Of a DNA stretch of 64,000 nucleotides, positions 1 to 9,619 are shown piece after piece. The notes under the pieces were generated by a model. The model was not told the DNA's origin and searched no databases. It was given only the letters and a program-made list of their open reading frames with translations. How positions within the stretch are numbered: the first letter of the stretch is position 1; every line of letters starts with the position of its first letter. The position numbers and the translations under genes are program-made. Source of the stretch: Micromonospora coxensis (GTDB lineage: Bacteria > Actinomycetota > Actinomycetes > Mycobacteriales > Micromonosporaceae); NCBI RefSeq assembly GCF_900090295.1, contig NZ_LT607753.1:1-64000 (forward strand). Direction: 5' to 3'.

Positions 1-1088
1 CGCGCGTACTGGGACGAGACGGCCAAGGCGTTCCAGGCGGCCAACCCGGACGTCGAGGTCAAGACCGAGATCTTCCCGTGGGCCAACCGCGACCAGGCGC
101 TGGCCACGGCGATCGCCGGCAACAAGGGCCCGACGTCGTCTACCTCATCCCCGACCAGCTGCCCAAGTACGCCCGCAACATCGAGCCGGTCGACAAGTAC
201 CTCGACGACGCCGCCAAGGCCGACTACCTGCCCAACGTCGTCACGTCCGTCACCATCGACGGCAAGATGATGGGCGCCCCCGTGCTCACCAGCGCGGTGA
301 CCCCGATCTGCAACAAGAAGGTCTTCGCCGCCGTCGGCCAGACCAGCTACCCGACCAGCTGGAACGACCTGCTGGCCATGGCGCCGGCGTTCAAGGCCAA
401 GGGCTACGACGTCACCGCGTACGCCGGCGACGTCAAGAACACCCTCAACCAGACCTTCTACCCGCTGCTGTGGCAGGCCGGTGGCGACGTGTTCAGCCCG
501 ACGGCAAGTCGGTCGCCTTCAACGGCCCGAGGGCCGCAAGGCGCTGAGCTTCGCCAAGCAGCTCGTCGACGGCGGCTACGTGGACAAGAGCCTGCTCACC
601 ACCCTGCCGCCATCGAGCAGACCCGCATCGCGCAGAACAAGGTCGGCTGCGTCTGGCACGTCCTGCCGGCCGAGATCGAGAAGTTCTGGGGCAAGGAGAA
701 CATCCAGGCCCTTCCGCACTTCACCGAGTCCAAGCAGATCGGCTACGGCACCGTCGGCTCCCTGTCGATGCTGCGTAACTCGAAGAACAAGGACGCGGCC
801 GGCAAGTGGATCGCGTTCGCCTCCAACGCCGAGAACTCCAAGAAGTACGACCTGGCCGCCAGCTTCTTCTCGGCCAAGAAGTCGGTCGGCGCGCTCTACG
901 CCTCCGACCCGGTCCTCGGTGAGCAGGAGAAGCAGGTCGCCAACAGCACCGTCGGCCCGCTCAACGAGAAGGCACGCGACGTCCAGGGTGTGCTCGCCCC
1001 GGAGATCCAGGCCGCCCTGCTCGGCAAGAAGTCCGTCGAGCAGGCGCTCGACGACGCGGCCAAGGCCGCCGACCCGCTGCTCGGCTAG
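1..1088 (+). pseudogene. ABC sugar transporter substrate-binding protein, 5'-truncated by the window edge and frame-broken
   Basis: This is an extracellular solute-binding protein of the family 1 carbohydrate class, which captures a sugar outside the membrane and delivers it to the two permeases that follow. The readable parts include a KAFQAANPDVEVK-type N-lobe start, YLIPDQLPKYA, and a C-terminal helix ending in KAADPLLG; the N terminus and lipobox lie before the window. Reading moves between frames near 130, 500, 531 and 608. At all four points, one extra G in a CCG context restores the family sequence. That pattern favours sequencing error over decay. The stop is at 1086-1088. Substrate is unknown. 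Confidence 0.85.
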
Positions 1089-1099
1089 TCACCACGGGC

Positions 1100-1130
1100 C
1101 TCGCGGTGGTGGTGACCCCACCACCGCGAG
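1100..1130 (+). terminator. Hairpin between the binding-protein and permease genes
   Basis: A perfect 13 bp stem (1100-1112 with 1118-1130) and a 5 nt loop lie just after the binding-protein stop and before the permease start. There is no U-tract. In sugar ABC operons such a stem often raises binding-protein mRNA over permease mRNA by partial termination or 3'-end protection; that role is inferred. Confidence 0.55.
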
Positions 1131-1150
1131 GGCCTCGGAAAGGTTGCCAG

Positions 1151-2022
1151 ATGGTTGCACTACCGGTGCGTCGCCAACGACGCGTCCGTCGTCCGTCCGC
1201 CCGGGAAGCCGGGACGGCGCTGCTGTTCGTCCTGCCGTTCCTGGTGCTGTTCGCCCTGTTCCGTTCGGGCCGGCGATCGCCGGGTGTTCCTCGGATTCAC
1301 CGACTACACCATCGGCGGGGACACCGGCCTCGTCGGCCTGGAGAACTTCCGCCGGCTGCTCGACGATCCCACGTTCTGGTCGGCGCTACGGGTGACCGTC
1401 GTGTTCACCGCGCTGTCGGTGCCCCTGTCGATGCTGCGTCGTTGGGCGTGGCCCTGCTGACCCGCCGGGTGTTCCGCGGCGTGAAGCTGTTCCGGTCGGT
1501 GTTCTTCCTGCCGGTGGTGACCAGCCTGGTGCTGGCCGGGGTGGTCTTCACCTGGGTGTTCGCCGAGGGTGGGCCCCTGGTCGCGGGCGATGGGCGCGCT
1601 GGGCCTGCCGGCCGGTTCCTGGCTGGCCGACAGTGTGCTGGTCGTCCCCGCGCTGGTGCTGGTCTCGGTCTGGTCCCGCTTCGGCTACGGCATGCTCATC
1701 CTGCTCGCCCGCCTGCAGGACATCCCCGCCGAGTTGGAGGGCGGCGCTGACCGACGGCGCCTCGGCCTGGCAGCGGTTCCGCTACGTCACGCTGCCGCAG
1801 TTGCGACCCGCGCTGTTCTTCGTGGCCGTCATCGAGACCACCGTGGCGGTGCAGGTCTTCGACATGATCTACGTGATGACCGGCGGCGGCCCGGTGCGCG
1901 CCAGCTACAGCCTGGTCTACCTCCTCTACGACCAGGGCTTCAAGTACTTCGACCTGGGCTACGCCAGCGCCATCGGGGTGGCGCTGTCGTTCGTTTTGGC
2001 CAAAGACCCTCGGGAGGGAAGA
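1151..2022 (+). pseudogene. ABC sugar transporter permease 1 (MalF/UgpA type), frame-broken and lacking its C-terminal end
   Basis: This is the first inner-membrane subunit of a carbohydrate ABC importer. ATG 1151 begins VALPVRRQRR, followed by a hydrophobic helix (LLFVLPFLVLFAL). The conserved cytoplasmic loop reads LQDIPAELE, then LTDGAS and the end region YASAIGVALSFV. About five frame breaks occur (near 1265, 1285, 1437, 1585 and 1741). After ALSFV the family normally has some 20-25 more residues and a stop. Here the frame runs straight through the next ribosome site into permease 2, so tens of bases appear to be missing. No ATPase gene follows; in actinomycetes a shared MsiK-type ATPase usually serves these permeases. 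Confidence 0.8.
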
Positions 2023-2920
2023 ATGACCGACACCGTGGCACCCCCGCCCGTCGCCGTCGTCGCCGAGGCCCCCGCCGGCGGGCGTCGACGCCCGTACCGG
2101 GTGGGTCGACCCGGCCGGAGCTGGCTCGTCACCCGTACCGTGCTGCTGCTGATCGGCGCGGCGATCACCCTGTTCCCCTTCTACGCGATGGTCGTGCTGT
2201 CGTTCAAACCGACGGCCCGGTCACCTTCCCCGACAGCCTGCTGCCCTGGCCGATCTCCACCGAGGCGTACGACCAGGTCATCGGCGCCAAGAGCGTGCTG
2301 CGCTGGATGTGGAACACCATCGTCTACTCGGTGGTGTCGGTGATCGGGGTGCTGCTGTTCGCCTCGATGGCCGGCTACGCCTTCGCCAAGAAGCGCTTCC
2401 CCGGCAAGGAGACGATGTTCTGGTCGTTCCTGGCCATGCTGATGGTGCCGTACCACGTGACCATGATCCCGACGTTCATCGTCATCTCCGAGCTGGGCGG
2501 GGTCGACACCTACTGGGGCATGATCCTGCCGACCCTGGCCAACGCCCAGGCGGTGTTCCTCATGCGACAGTTCATCGCCTCGCTGCCCGACTCACTGTTC
2601 GAGGCGGCCCGCCTCGACGGCTGCTCGAGTGGCGGGTGTACGTCTCGATCGTGCTGCCGCTGATCAAGCCGATCCTCGCCACCCTGGGCGTGTTCGTCTT
2701 CCTCTGGCACTGGAACGACTTCCTCTGGCCGCTCATCGTGGGACAGAGCCTGGACATGCGTACCCTGACCACCGGCATCGCCTCCCTGCAACAGGAGAAC
2801 GTCGCGTTGAACATGCTGCTGGCGGGCTCGGTGGTGGCCTTCGTACCGATCTTCATGGCCTACCTGATCGGGCAGCGCTACTTCCAGGAGGGCGTCGCGA
2901 CCACCGGCATCAAGGGATGA
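2023..2920 (+). pseudogene. ABC sugar transporter permease 2 (MalG/UgpE type), two frame breaks
   Basis: This is the second permease subunit, pairing with the one upstream. ATG 2023 follows a GGGAGGG ribosome site by 3-4 bases. A cytoplasmic N-terminus of about 35 residues leads into helix LLLIGAAITLFPFY. The EAA-type loop reads SLFEAARLDGCSEWR, and the protein ends VATTGIKG, typical of MalG-like proteins. The frame breaks near 2215 (KPT to DGPVT) and near 2630 (GCS to EWR); a single added base repairs each. The stop overlaps the next start (ATGA), so the dehydrogenase is translationally coupled and probably acts on the imported compound. Confidence 0.82.
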
Positions 2921-3919
2921 GCGGCACCGTCATCGCGCTGGCGGTGTCACCACAGGTGCGGCAGATGTTCCTCGACGACGCCACGGTGGCGCAGCTGGCC
3001 CGACTGGGCCGGCTGCGGGCCACCGCCCGACGCCGACGTCGGCGACCCGGCGGTACTGGCCCCGTTGCTCGCCGACGCCGACGTCGTCGTCACCGGCTGG
3101 GGCACCGCCGCGCTGACCGCCGAGCTGCTCACCGCGGCTCCCCGGCTGCGTCTGCTCGCGCACACCGGGGCCAGCGTGAAACCGTTCGTCACCCCGGCCA
3201 GCTTCGCCCGGGGCGTACGCGTCACCCAGGCCGGCGACGCGATGGCCTACGCGGGGGAGCAGGCCCTCGCGCTCACCCTCGCCCTGCTGCACCGGCTGCA
3301 CCGCTTCGACCACGCGTTGCGTACCGGGGAGGACTGGGCGACGGCGAAGGCCGCCCGCCGCGTCAGGAACTACGTGGCGCCATCGTCGGGTCGTCGGCGC
3401 GTCCCGGACCGGCCGGGCCTACCTCGAGCTGGTCCGGGCGCTCGGCGCGCGGGTGCTGGTCGCCGACCCGTACCTGTCGGCCGAGCAGGCCGATCGGCTC
3501 GGTGCGACGCGGGTCGACCTGGACGACCTGCTGGCCGGCTCGCTGGTGGTCTCCCTGCACGCGCCGGTGCTGCCGGAGACCACCGGGATGATCGGCGCGC
3601 GGGAGTTGGCCCTGCTGCCCGACGGCGCCCTGCTGGTCAACACCGCCCGCGCCGCGCTGGTCGACGAGGCCGCGCTGCTGGCCGTCCTGTCCACCGGCAG
3701 GATCGACGCGGCGTTGGACGTCTTCGACGCCGAGCCGCTGCCGGTGGACCACCCGCTGCGGGCGCTGCCGAACGTGCTGCTGACCCCGCACGAGTCGGCG
3801 GGGACGGTGCAGTCGCGGCGGCGGCCGGGGCGATCGTGGCGGCGGAGGTCGCGCGGTTCCTGCGCGGTGAGCCGCTGCGTCACGAGGTGACCCCGGACCT
3901 GCTCACCAGCACGGGATGA
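2917..3919 (+). pseudogene. D-isomer-specific 2-hydroxyacid dehydrogenase, frame-broken
   Basis: This is an NAD-dependent oxidoreductase acting on a 2-hydroxy or 2-keto acid. The start ATG 2917 overlaps the permease stop. The N-terminal substrate domain includes DADVVVTGWGTAAL. The Rossmann part reads GAIVGVVGASRTGRA once the frame is repaired. The catalytic triad typical of the family is visible: Arg in NTARAALVDE, Glu in DVFDAEPLP and His in LTPHESAGT. Breaks lie near 3015, 3358, 3390 and 3810. The stop TGA is at 3917-3919. Family assignment is firm, but the substrate is unknown; context suggests a sugar-derived acid. Confidence 0.82.
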
Positions 3920-4007
3920 CCAGCTCCCGTCACCGGCGCCGGCGCGCCTGTGGCCGTGCTGACCTGCGGTGGCGGGCCCACCGCGACACTGAGTAGCCTC
4001 TGCGATC

Positions 4008-4889
4008 ATGCGCATCGCCCTCGCCGGACTCGCCACCAGCCACCCCTACACCGACGCCCGCGCGCTGCGCGACGTCGCGCAGTTGACGGTGTGGGAGCCC
4101 GACCCGCACCGGCTGGACCGCTTCCGCGCCGAACACCCGCACGCCACGGTGCTGCCCGACCTCGACGCGCTGCTCGCCGCGGACCCGGACGGCGTGGTCC
4201 TCACCGTGCCCACCCCGGACGTGCCGCCGGCACTGGACAAGGTCCTGCACCGCGGGCTGCCGTGCTTCGTCAACAAGCCCGCCGCGGCCACCCGTGAGCA
4301 GCTCGACCAGCTGGAACGGGTGGTCTCGCGGGCGCCGGAGCTGGTGCTGACCTCCTCCGTGCTGCGCTTCGCCCCGCAGTTCGTCGCGTTCGACGTGCCG
4401 CGCGAGCAGGTGCTGGCGGTCCGGGCGACGGTGCGCCACGACGTGGGCCTGTGGGCCACCGGCTACAACCCCTGGCAGGACGACCCGGCGGTGGGCGGCG
4501 GCACCCTGGTCATGATGGGCCTGCACGGGGTGGAGCTGCTGGTGGCGTTGCTGGGTCCGGCGGTACGGCTGGTCGGCGCCGCCGGCGCGGTGCGCCGCCA
4601 CCACGGTCTGCGCTCGGAGGACACCGGCGTGCTCGCGCTGCGCTGGGACGACGGGGTGACCGGCACCGTCGAGGTGCTCGGGGTCAGCGCCGCCGAGACG
4701 TACGAGGTCACCGTGCACACGGTCGACGGAGAACGTCGGGTGCTCCTGCGTGGCGGCGCGGAGGAGCTGGGGTACCGGTCCACCGTCGAGGCGTTCGTGG
4801 CCATGGTGGGCGGCGCGCCGAGTCCGGTGCCGTGGTCGCAGACCCGCGCGGTGCTCGACGTGCTCACCTCCGCCCGGGCGCTGGCCTGA
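4008..4889 (+). CDS. Gfo/Idh/MocA-family oxidoreductase
   Basis: This intact 293-residue NAD(P)-dependent sugar or inositol dehydrogenase-like protein is the only large gene in the first 12 kb with no frame break. The N-terminal Rossmann strand is IALAGLATSHPY, so the usual GxGxxG is replaced by GLATSH. The family lysine motif appears as CFVNKPAA. The C-terminal half carries GGGTLVMMGLHGVELL, where the His lies in the usual catalytic position. It is shorter than most members (330-390 residues). The 88 bp gap from the dehydrogenase upstream has no clear terminator, so it may be in the same transcript. It probably oxidises or epimerises the imported sugar. Confidence 0.85.
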   Translation: MRIALAGLATSHPYTDARALRDVAQLTVWEPDPHRLDRFRAEHPHATVLPDLDALLAADPDGVVLTVPTPDVPPALDKVLHRGLPCFVNKPAAATREQLDQLERVVSRAPELVLTSSVLRFAPQFVAFDVPREQVLAVRATVRHDVGLWATGYNPWQDDPAVGGGTLVMMGLHGVELLVALLGPAVRLVGAAGAVRRHHGLRSEDTGVLALRWDDGVTGTVEVLGVSAAETYEVTVHTVDGERRVLLRGGAEELGYRSTVEAFVAMVGGAPSPVPWSQTRAVLDVLTSARALA

Positions 4890-4935
4890 GATCGCCCGAC
4901 GTCGCGCGCGAGGGGCGCGTCCGTAATTCACGCGC

Positions 4936-4966
4936 AGGGCCTGTCTCCCATCGGGAGGCAGGCCCT
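4936..4966 (+). terminator. Strong hairpin ending the transporter-oxidoreductase transcript
   Basis: AGGGCCTGTCTCCC (4936-4949) pairs with GGGAGGCAGGCCCT across a 3 nt loop, giving a 14 bp stem with one G-T pair. It lies between the oxidoreductase stop and the next promoter. There is no U-tract, as is common in high-GC actinomycetes. Confidence 0.7.
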
Positions 4967-4973
4967 ACGGCTC

Positions 4974-5013
4974 TTGACGCCCCCACAGACGGAAGTTACG
5001 GTCATGACCGTTA
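4974..5013 (+). promoter_or_regulatory. Promoter with an 18 bp inverted-repeat operator on its -10
   Basis: A -35 TTGACG at 4974-4979 is followed after 16 bp by TTACGGTCATGACCGTTA at 4996-5013. That element contains the perfect 14 bp palindrome ACGGTCATGACCGT and covers the -10 region, so a bound protein would repress. The same layout recurs at 8388-8427 and on the minus strand at 14081-14041. The binder is inferred to be the regulator encoded at 7147-8366. Confidence 0.65.
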
Positions 5014-5026
5014 ATCAGGAAGGGGT

Positions 5027-6046
5027 GTGGCTGTCATGCGTACGGTGGCGGAACTGGAGGAGCGGCTCTCGCGCCCGCGGGACGTCCTGGTGGACCTGCG
5101 CAAGCTCGACGGCGACATCCTCATCCTCGGGGCGGGCGGGAAACTCGGCCCGAGCCTGGTGCGGCTGGCGCTGCGCGGCGTCGCCGAGGCGGGCACCGGC
5201 GCCCGGGTGATCGCGGTGTCCCGCTTCTCCGAACCCGGACTCGCCGACGCCCTGCGCGCCCAGGGCGCGGTGATCGTCGAGGCCGACGTCGCCGACGACG
5301 CCGCCCTGGCCGCCCTGCCCGACGCGGCGAACGTGCTCTTCCTCGTCGGGGCGAAGTTCGGCACCTCCGGCCGGGAGCACGCCACCTGGGCCACCAACGC
5401 CTACCTGCCCGGGCGCGTCGCACAGCGCTTCGCCGGCTCGCGCATCGTCGCGCTGAGCACCGGCAACGTCTACCCCCTGGTGCCGGTCACCACCGGCGGC
5501 TGCGTCGAGCAGACCCCGGTACAGCCCGTCGGCGAGTACGCCATGTCCTGCCTCGGCCGCGAACGCGTGCTGAGCCACTTCAGCGTGCGCGACGACACCC
5601 CGATGGCGCTGATCCGCCTCAACTACGCCGTCGAGATGCGCTACGGCGTCCTCGTCGACGTCGCCGCCGCGGTCCTGGGCGGACACCCGATCGACCTGAC
5701 CATGGGGCACGCCAACATCGTCTGGCAGGGCTACGCCAACGAGGTCACCCTGCGCCCTGCACCACACGGCGACGCCGCCGTTCGTGTTGAACCTGACCGG
5801 CCGGAGCTGGTCTCCATCCGCCAGGTCGCCCACCGCCCTGGCCGCCGGATGGGCCGCGAGGCGCACCTCACCGGCACCGAGGCACCGACCGCGCTGCTGT
5901 CCAACGCCCAGCTCTGCCACCGGCTCTTCGGATACCCCGACGTGCCGGTCGCCGAGCTGATCGACCTGACGGCGCAGTGGGTCGCCGACGGCAATCCCCT
6001 GCTCGGCAAGCCGACCGGATTCCAGCGCCGCGACGGCAATTTCTAG
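5027..6046 (+). CDS. NAD-dependent epimerase/dehydratase-like protein (extended SDR)
   Basis: This is a probable NAD(P)-binding epimerase or dehydratase of 339 residues. GAGGKLGPS at about residue 35 is the cofactor loop, and ALSTGNVYP carries the usual Ser. The active-site Tyr sits in YAMSCLGRE, so the standard YxxxK reads YxxxC. Either the lysine was lost or the enzyme uses a different base. Between about 5755 and 5850 several compensating shifts garble roughly 30 residues without closing the frame. GTG 5027 has AGGA six bases upstream; ATG 5036 is an equal alternative. The stop is 8 bp before the next start, so the two form an operon. Confidence 0.75.
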   Translation: MAVMRTVAELEERLSRPRDVLVDLRKLDGDILILGAGGKLGPSLVRLALRGVAEAGTGARVIAVSRFSEPGLADALRAQGAVIVEADVADDAALAALPDAANVLFLVGAKFGTSGREHATWATNAYLPGRVAQRFAGSRIVALSTGNVYPLVPVTTGGCVEQTPVQPVGEYAMSCLGRERVLSHFSVRDDTPMALIRLNYAVEMRYGVLVDVAAAVLGGHPIDLTMGHANIVWQGYANEVTLRPAPHGDAAVRVEPDRPELVSIRQVAHRPGRRMGREAHLTGTEAPTALLSNAQLCHRLFGYPDVPVAELIDLTAQWVADGNPLLGKPTGFQRRDGNF

Positions 6047-6054
6047 GAGAGACC

Positions 6055-7102
6055 GTGTTGACCGCATCGGACACCCGACAGACCACCGCCCTGGCGCGGT
6101 TCGCGCGGGGCTGTGCCATTCCCGCCCACCCGCTCGCCCTCGACGCCGAGCGTCGCCTCGACGAGCGCCGGCAGCGGGCGCTGACCCGCTACTACCTCGC
6201 CTCCGGCGCCGGCGGCATCGCCGTCGGCGTGCACACCACCCAGTTCGCCATCCACGACCCCAAGGTCGGTCTGCTCGCTCCCGTGCTGGAACTGGCCGCC
6301 GAGACCGCCGCCGGCTCCGAGGCCGTCATGGTCGCCGGCGCCTGCGACACCGCCCAGGCGGTCCGCGAGGCCGAACTCGCCGCCTCGCTCGGCTACCACC
6401 TGGTGCTGCTGTCGCCGTACGCCCCGCTGGACGAGGACGCCCTGATCGAGCGGGCCCGCGCCGTCGGCGAGGTGCTGCCGGTCATCGGCTTCTACCTGCA
6501 ACCCGCCGTCGGCGGTCGGCAACTGTCCGCGGCTTCTGGGCGCGACTGGCCGCGCTGGAGTCCGTGGTCGGCATCAAGGTGGCACCCTTCGACCGCTACC
6601 GGACCCTGGACGTGCTGCACGGCGTGTGCGCCGCCGGCCGCCAGGGCGACCTGGCCCTGTACACCGGCAAACGACCACATCCTCGCCGACCTGGTCGCTC
6701 CGCACCGGGTGGTGGTGGACGGGCAGCCGGTGCAGGTGGAGTTCGTCGGCGGACTGCTCGGGCAGTGGGCCGTGTGGGCGCGCACCGCGGTGGGCCTGCT
6801 CGACGACGCCCGGGCCGCCCGCGGCGGCGACGACGCCGCGCTGCCGCCTGCTCACCCTGGACGGGCACCTCACCGACGCCAACGCCGCCATCTTCGACGC
6901 CGCGAACGGCTACCACGGTTGCATCCCCGGCATCCACGAGGTGCTGCGCCGCCAGGGGCTGCTGGCCGGCCGCTGGTGCCTCGACCCGGCCGAGGAGCTC
7001 TCGCCCGGCCAGCTCGCCGAACTCGACCGCGTCCACGCGGCGTACCCGCACCTGCGCGACGACGACTTCGTCGCCGAGCACCTGGACCAGTGGATGTCCT
7101 GA
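6055..7102 (+). pseudogene. Dihydrodipicolinate synthase-family aldolase/lyase (copy 1), frame-broken
   Basis: This is a class I aldolase or dehydratase of the DapA/NanA superfamily, which acts through a lysine Schiff base on pyruvate-like or keto-sugar substrates. GTG 6055 follows TAGGAGA. The early GARFARG-like segment is replaced by RFARGCAIPAHPL. The helper tyrosine lies in PVIGFYLQPAVGG and the Schiff-base lysine in VVGIKVAPFD. Breaks near 6525, 6668 and 6848 are each repaired by one base. At about 345 residues it is longer than DapA (about 290), with a C-terminal extension ending EHLDQWMS. Its position after the epimerase suggests it cleaves or dehydrates the product. It is unlikely to serve lysine biosynthesis. 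Confidence 0.8.
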
Positions 7103-7111
7103 CCCTGCCGG

Positions 7112-7144
7112 GGCCGGCCCGCGCCACGGGGGCGCGGGCCGGCC
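7112..7144. terminator. Bidirectional terminator between convergent genes
   Basis: A perfect 14 bp stem, GGCCGGCCCGCGCC with its complement, encloses a 5 nt loop. It lies between the lyase stop (7102) and the end of the minus-strand regulator (7147) and can serve both transcripts. Confidence 0.8.
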
Positions 7145-7146
7145 GG

Positions 7147-8366
7147 TCAGAGGGTCAGGCGGTACAGGGTCAGCGGGCGACCGCTGGTGCCGGAGGCCAG
7201 GTTGCCCAGCCGCTCGGCCAGACCCGCCAGCTCGAGGCGGTGCAGCATCCGGCGGGCCGTGCGCTGCTGCACGCTGAGATGCTCGGCCACCTCCCGGCTG
7301 GTCAGCGGCGTCTCACCGGCGGCGGCACGGACCTCGCGCAGCCGCAGCAGGGTCGGCACCGACAGGCCGACCCGCTGTGCGACAACCGCCAGATTGGCCT
7401 CGGCGGGCTGCGGCGGCGGCATCGTCGTCTCCAGCACGATGTCGGTGTCGCCGCGCAGCGACAGCACCGCCGTGGTGGGCCCGACCCGGCGGGCGCGGCT
7501 CAACGCGCGGCGGGCCAGGTTCTCCGCCTCCGCCGCGCTGCGGCCGAGCCCGAAGCCGATCTGCACCCGCTCGTGCCGGTCGGCGAGGCGGCGCAGCATC
7601 GGCAACGTGGTGAACCCCGCCGTGGCGTCGTGCAGCGGCCCGCGGGTGGTGACGATCAGGTAGGTGTCCGGTGCGAACCGCGCCAGCGTGGCACCGAGGG
7701 CGGCGACCTCCTTGAGCAGCCCGCCGTCGCCGTCGGAGAGGCTGGCCAGGCCGAGCGCGATCTGGGCGTCCTCCTGGGCCTGGCTGTCGGCGTGCAGCAG
7801 CACCTGGCGCAGCGCTGTACGCACCGAATGCGCCGACGGGGCGAGACGGTACGCCGGCATCTCGTGCCGCAGCACCTCGTAGACCGAACTGATGCAGGTG
7901 ACGGCGACCCGGGCGCCGGCGCGGTGCTGACGGCGGTGGAAGGCCACCACGTCGTCGGAGCTGAGCTGACCCCGGTACGGCAGGCAGCGCACCTGGTCGA
8001 CCGGCAGTCCCGCCTCCCCGAAGGTCGCCGCCACGTCCGCGCCGGTGACCGTGTCGATCGAGATGCGGGCCACGTCGTGCCCGTCGCGCAGCAGCCGCAC
8101 CGTGGCCTGCAGCAGCGTCGCCCCGGTGTAGTCGACGAAGGCCGCCGGACGGTGCAGGACGTTCGCCCGCCGCGCCAGGGGTGTAGGGCACCACACCGGT
8201 GAACAGCCACGCCTGCACGTGCGCGCCGTGGGCCTCCACCAGGGCCGGCGCCTGCGACTCGTGGTCGTAGTGCAGCCGCCGCACGGTGACACCCGGCTGC
8301 TCCTCGCAGGTGGCTGCCACGTCGTCGACCAGGTCGTGCGGTCCGACGACCGATCTCGATGGTCAC
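7147..8366 (-). CDS. Transcriptional regulator with C-terminal winged helix, probable regulator of the island
   Basis: This is a roughly 405-residue regulator. The N-terminal half, once two single-base insertions near 8180 and 8352 are removed, looks like a ligand-sensing alpha/beta domain (VVGPHDLVDD, ATCEEQPGVTVRRL, DVARISIDTVTG). A middle alpha/beta domain follows (VQIGFGLGRSAAEAENLARRAL). The C-terminal helix-turn-helix reads TSREVAEHLSVQQRTARRMLHRL and ends in a wing. GTG 8366 has AGGAGG six bases upstream, better than ATG 8393. I cannot name the family with confidence. It lies between two copies of the 18 bp operator, one in its divergent promoter region, so it is the natural candidate binder; an effector from the pathway is likely. 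Confidence 0.65.
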
Positions 8367-8387
8367 GCCCGGCCTCCTGTCGAAGGG

Positions 8388-8427
8388 TTGCATGTTCCGT
8401 AGCTCAAGATTACGGTCAGGCCCGGTA
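8388..8427 (+). promoter_or_regulatory. Promoter with second copy of the island operator
   Basis: TTGCAT at 8388-8393, a 16 bp spacer, then TTACGGTCAGGCCCGGTA at 8410-8427. The last element matches the 4996 site at 15 of 18 bases. It faces the aminotransferase operon and also lies upstream of the divergent regulator gene, so autoregulation is possible. Confidence 0.6.
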
Positions 8428-8450
8428 TTGGTGAAACCCCGGGAGGGTAC

Positions 8451-9619
8451 GTGTCGTTTCCCAGCATGGCCGACGCCGACGGTCGAACCCTCGGGCAGGA
8501 GGAGATCGACGGCGTCACCCGGGTGCTCCGGACGGGCATGCTCAGCTCCGTGTGGGGCACCGAGGTGCGCGCCCTGGAACGCGAGATGGCCGACCGTCAC
8601 GCAGTCTCGCACGCCGTGGCCGCCAGCTCCGGCACCGCTGCGCTGCACCTGGCCGTCGCCCCGTCGCCCCCGACCCCGGCGACGAGATCATCACCTCGCC
8701 CATCAGCGACTTCGGCACCGTCGCGCCCATCCTGGCGCAGAACGCCGTGCCGGTCTTCGCCGATGTCGACCCGTACACCGGCAATCTCGACCCCGCGGCC
8801 GTCGCCGCCGCGATCGGACCGCGCACCCGCGCGATCATCGCGGTGCACCTTCGGCGCCGCCGCCGACCTGCGCGCCGTCGCCGCCGACGCCGGTGTGCCG
8901 CTGATCGAGGACTGCGCAGGCGTGGCTCGCCCGCTATCCCGACGGCACCCTCGTCGGCACCGCCGGCGCGATCGGCTGCTTCAGCCTCCAGCAGTGGAAG
9001 CACATCACCTGTGGTGACGGAGGGCTGGCCATCACCGACGACCCGGCGCTCGCCCGGCGATGCGCCTGTTCGCCGACAAGGGCTGGCCCCGCGACGGCGG
9101 ACGCCGCCAGCACGTCGGCCTCGGCCTCAACTACCGGATGACCGAACTCGCCGGCGCCGTCGCCCGGGCTCAGCTCGCCAAACTCTCCGGCGTCCTCGCC
9201 GACCGACGCCGCACCGCGACCCGGCTGCACGCCGCCCTGTCCGACGTGCCCGGCCTGCACCTGCCCACCGACGTCGACGCGCACGCCTGGTGGCTGTTCC
9301 CGATCGTGCTGCGACCACCGCTGGACAACCGCAGCGTCGCCGCCCGTCTCGCCGCCGCCGGAATCCCCGCCCGCCCCGGCTACCTCGACCAGCCGCTGCA
9401 CTGCGCGCCCGCGCTCACCGAGGCCCCATCTACGGCAGCTCCCGCTATCCGCTCGCGGTGCCGCCCGCCGACCGGCTGCCCACCTATGGGCCGGGGCTGT
9501 GCCCGGTCGCCGAACGGCTCGTCGACTCCACCCTGCTGGTGATCGACTGGAACGAGCGCTACACCGACGCGCACGTCGACGAGATCGCCCACGCCGTCCG
9601 TGTCGCGGTGACCTCGTGA
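8451..9619 (+). pseudogene. DegT/DnrJ/EryC1/StrS-family PLP aminotransferase, frame-broken
   Basis: This is a sugar aminotransferase-type protein that would exchange an amino and a keto group on a sugar-derived substrate. GTG 8451 follows GGGAGGG. Family signs in order are SSGTAALHLAV, DVDPYTGNLDP, IEDCAQAW, the PLP lysine in SLQQWKHITCGDGG, and LGLNYRMTELAGAV. About five breaks (near 8660, 8850, 8922, 9060 and 9422) interrupt the frame, and each restores with one or two bases. The stop overlaps the next GTG start (GTGA). Most family members build amino sugars, but the neighbours here are catabolic, so the reverse (deaminating) direction is my inference. Confidence 0.82.

Noticed and set aside
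1569..2663. Permease 1-permease 2 read as one fused protein
   Set aside because: The join lacks the end of permease 1 and contains a good ribosome site and ATG for permease 2. Missing sequence is more likely.
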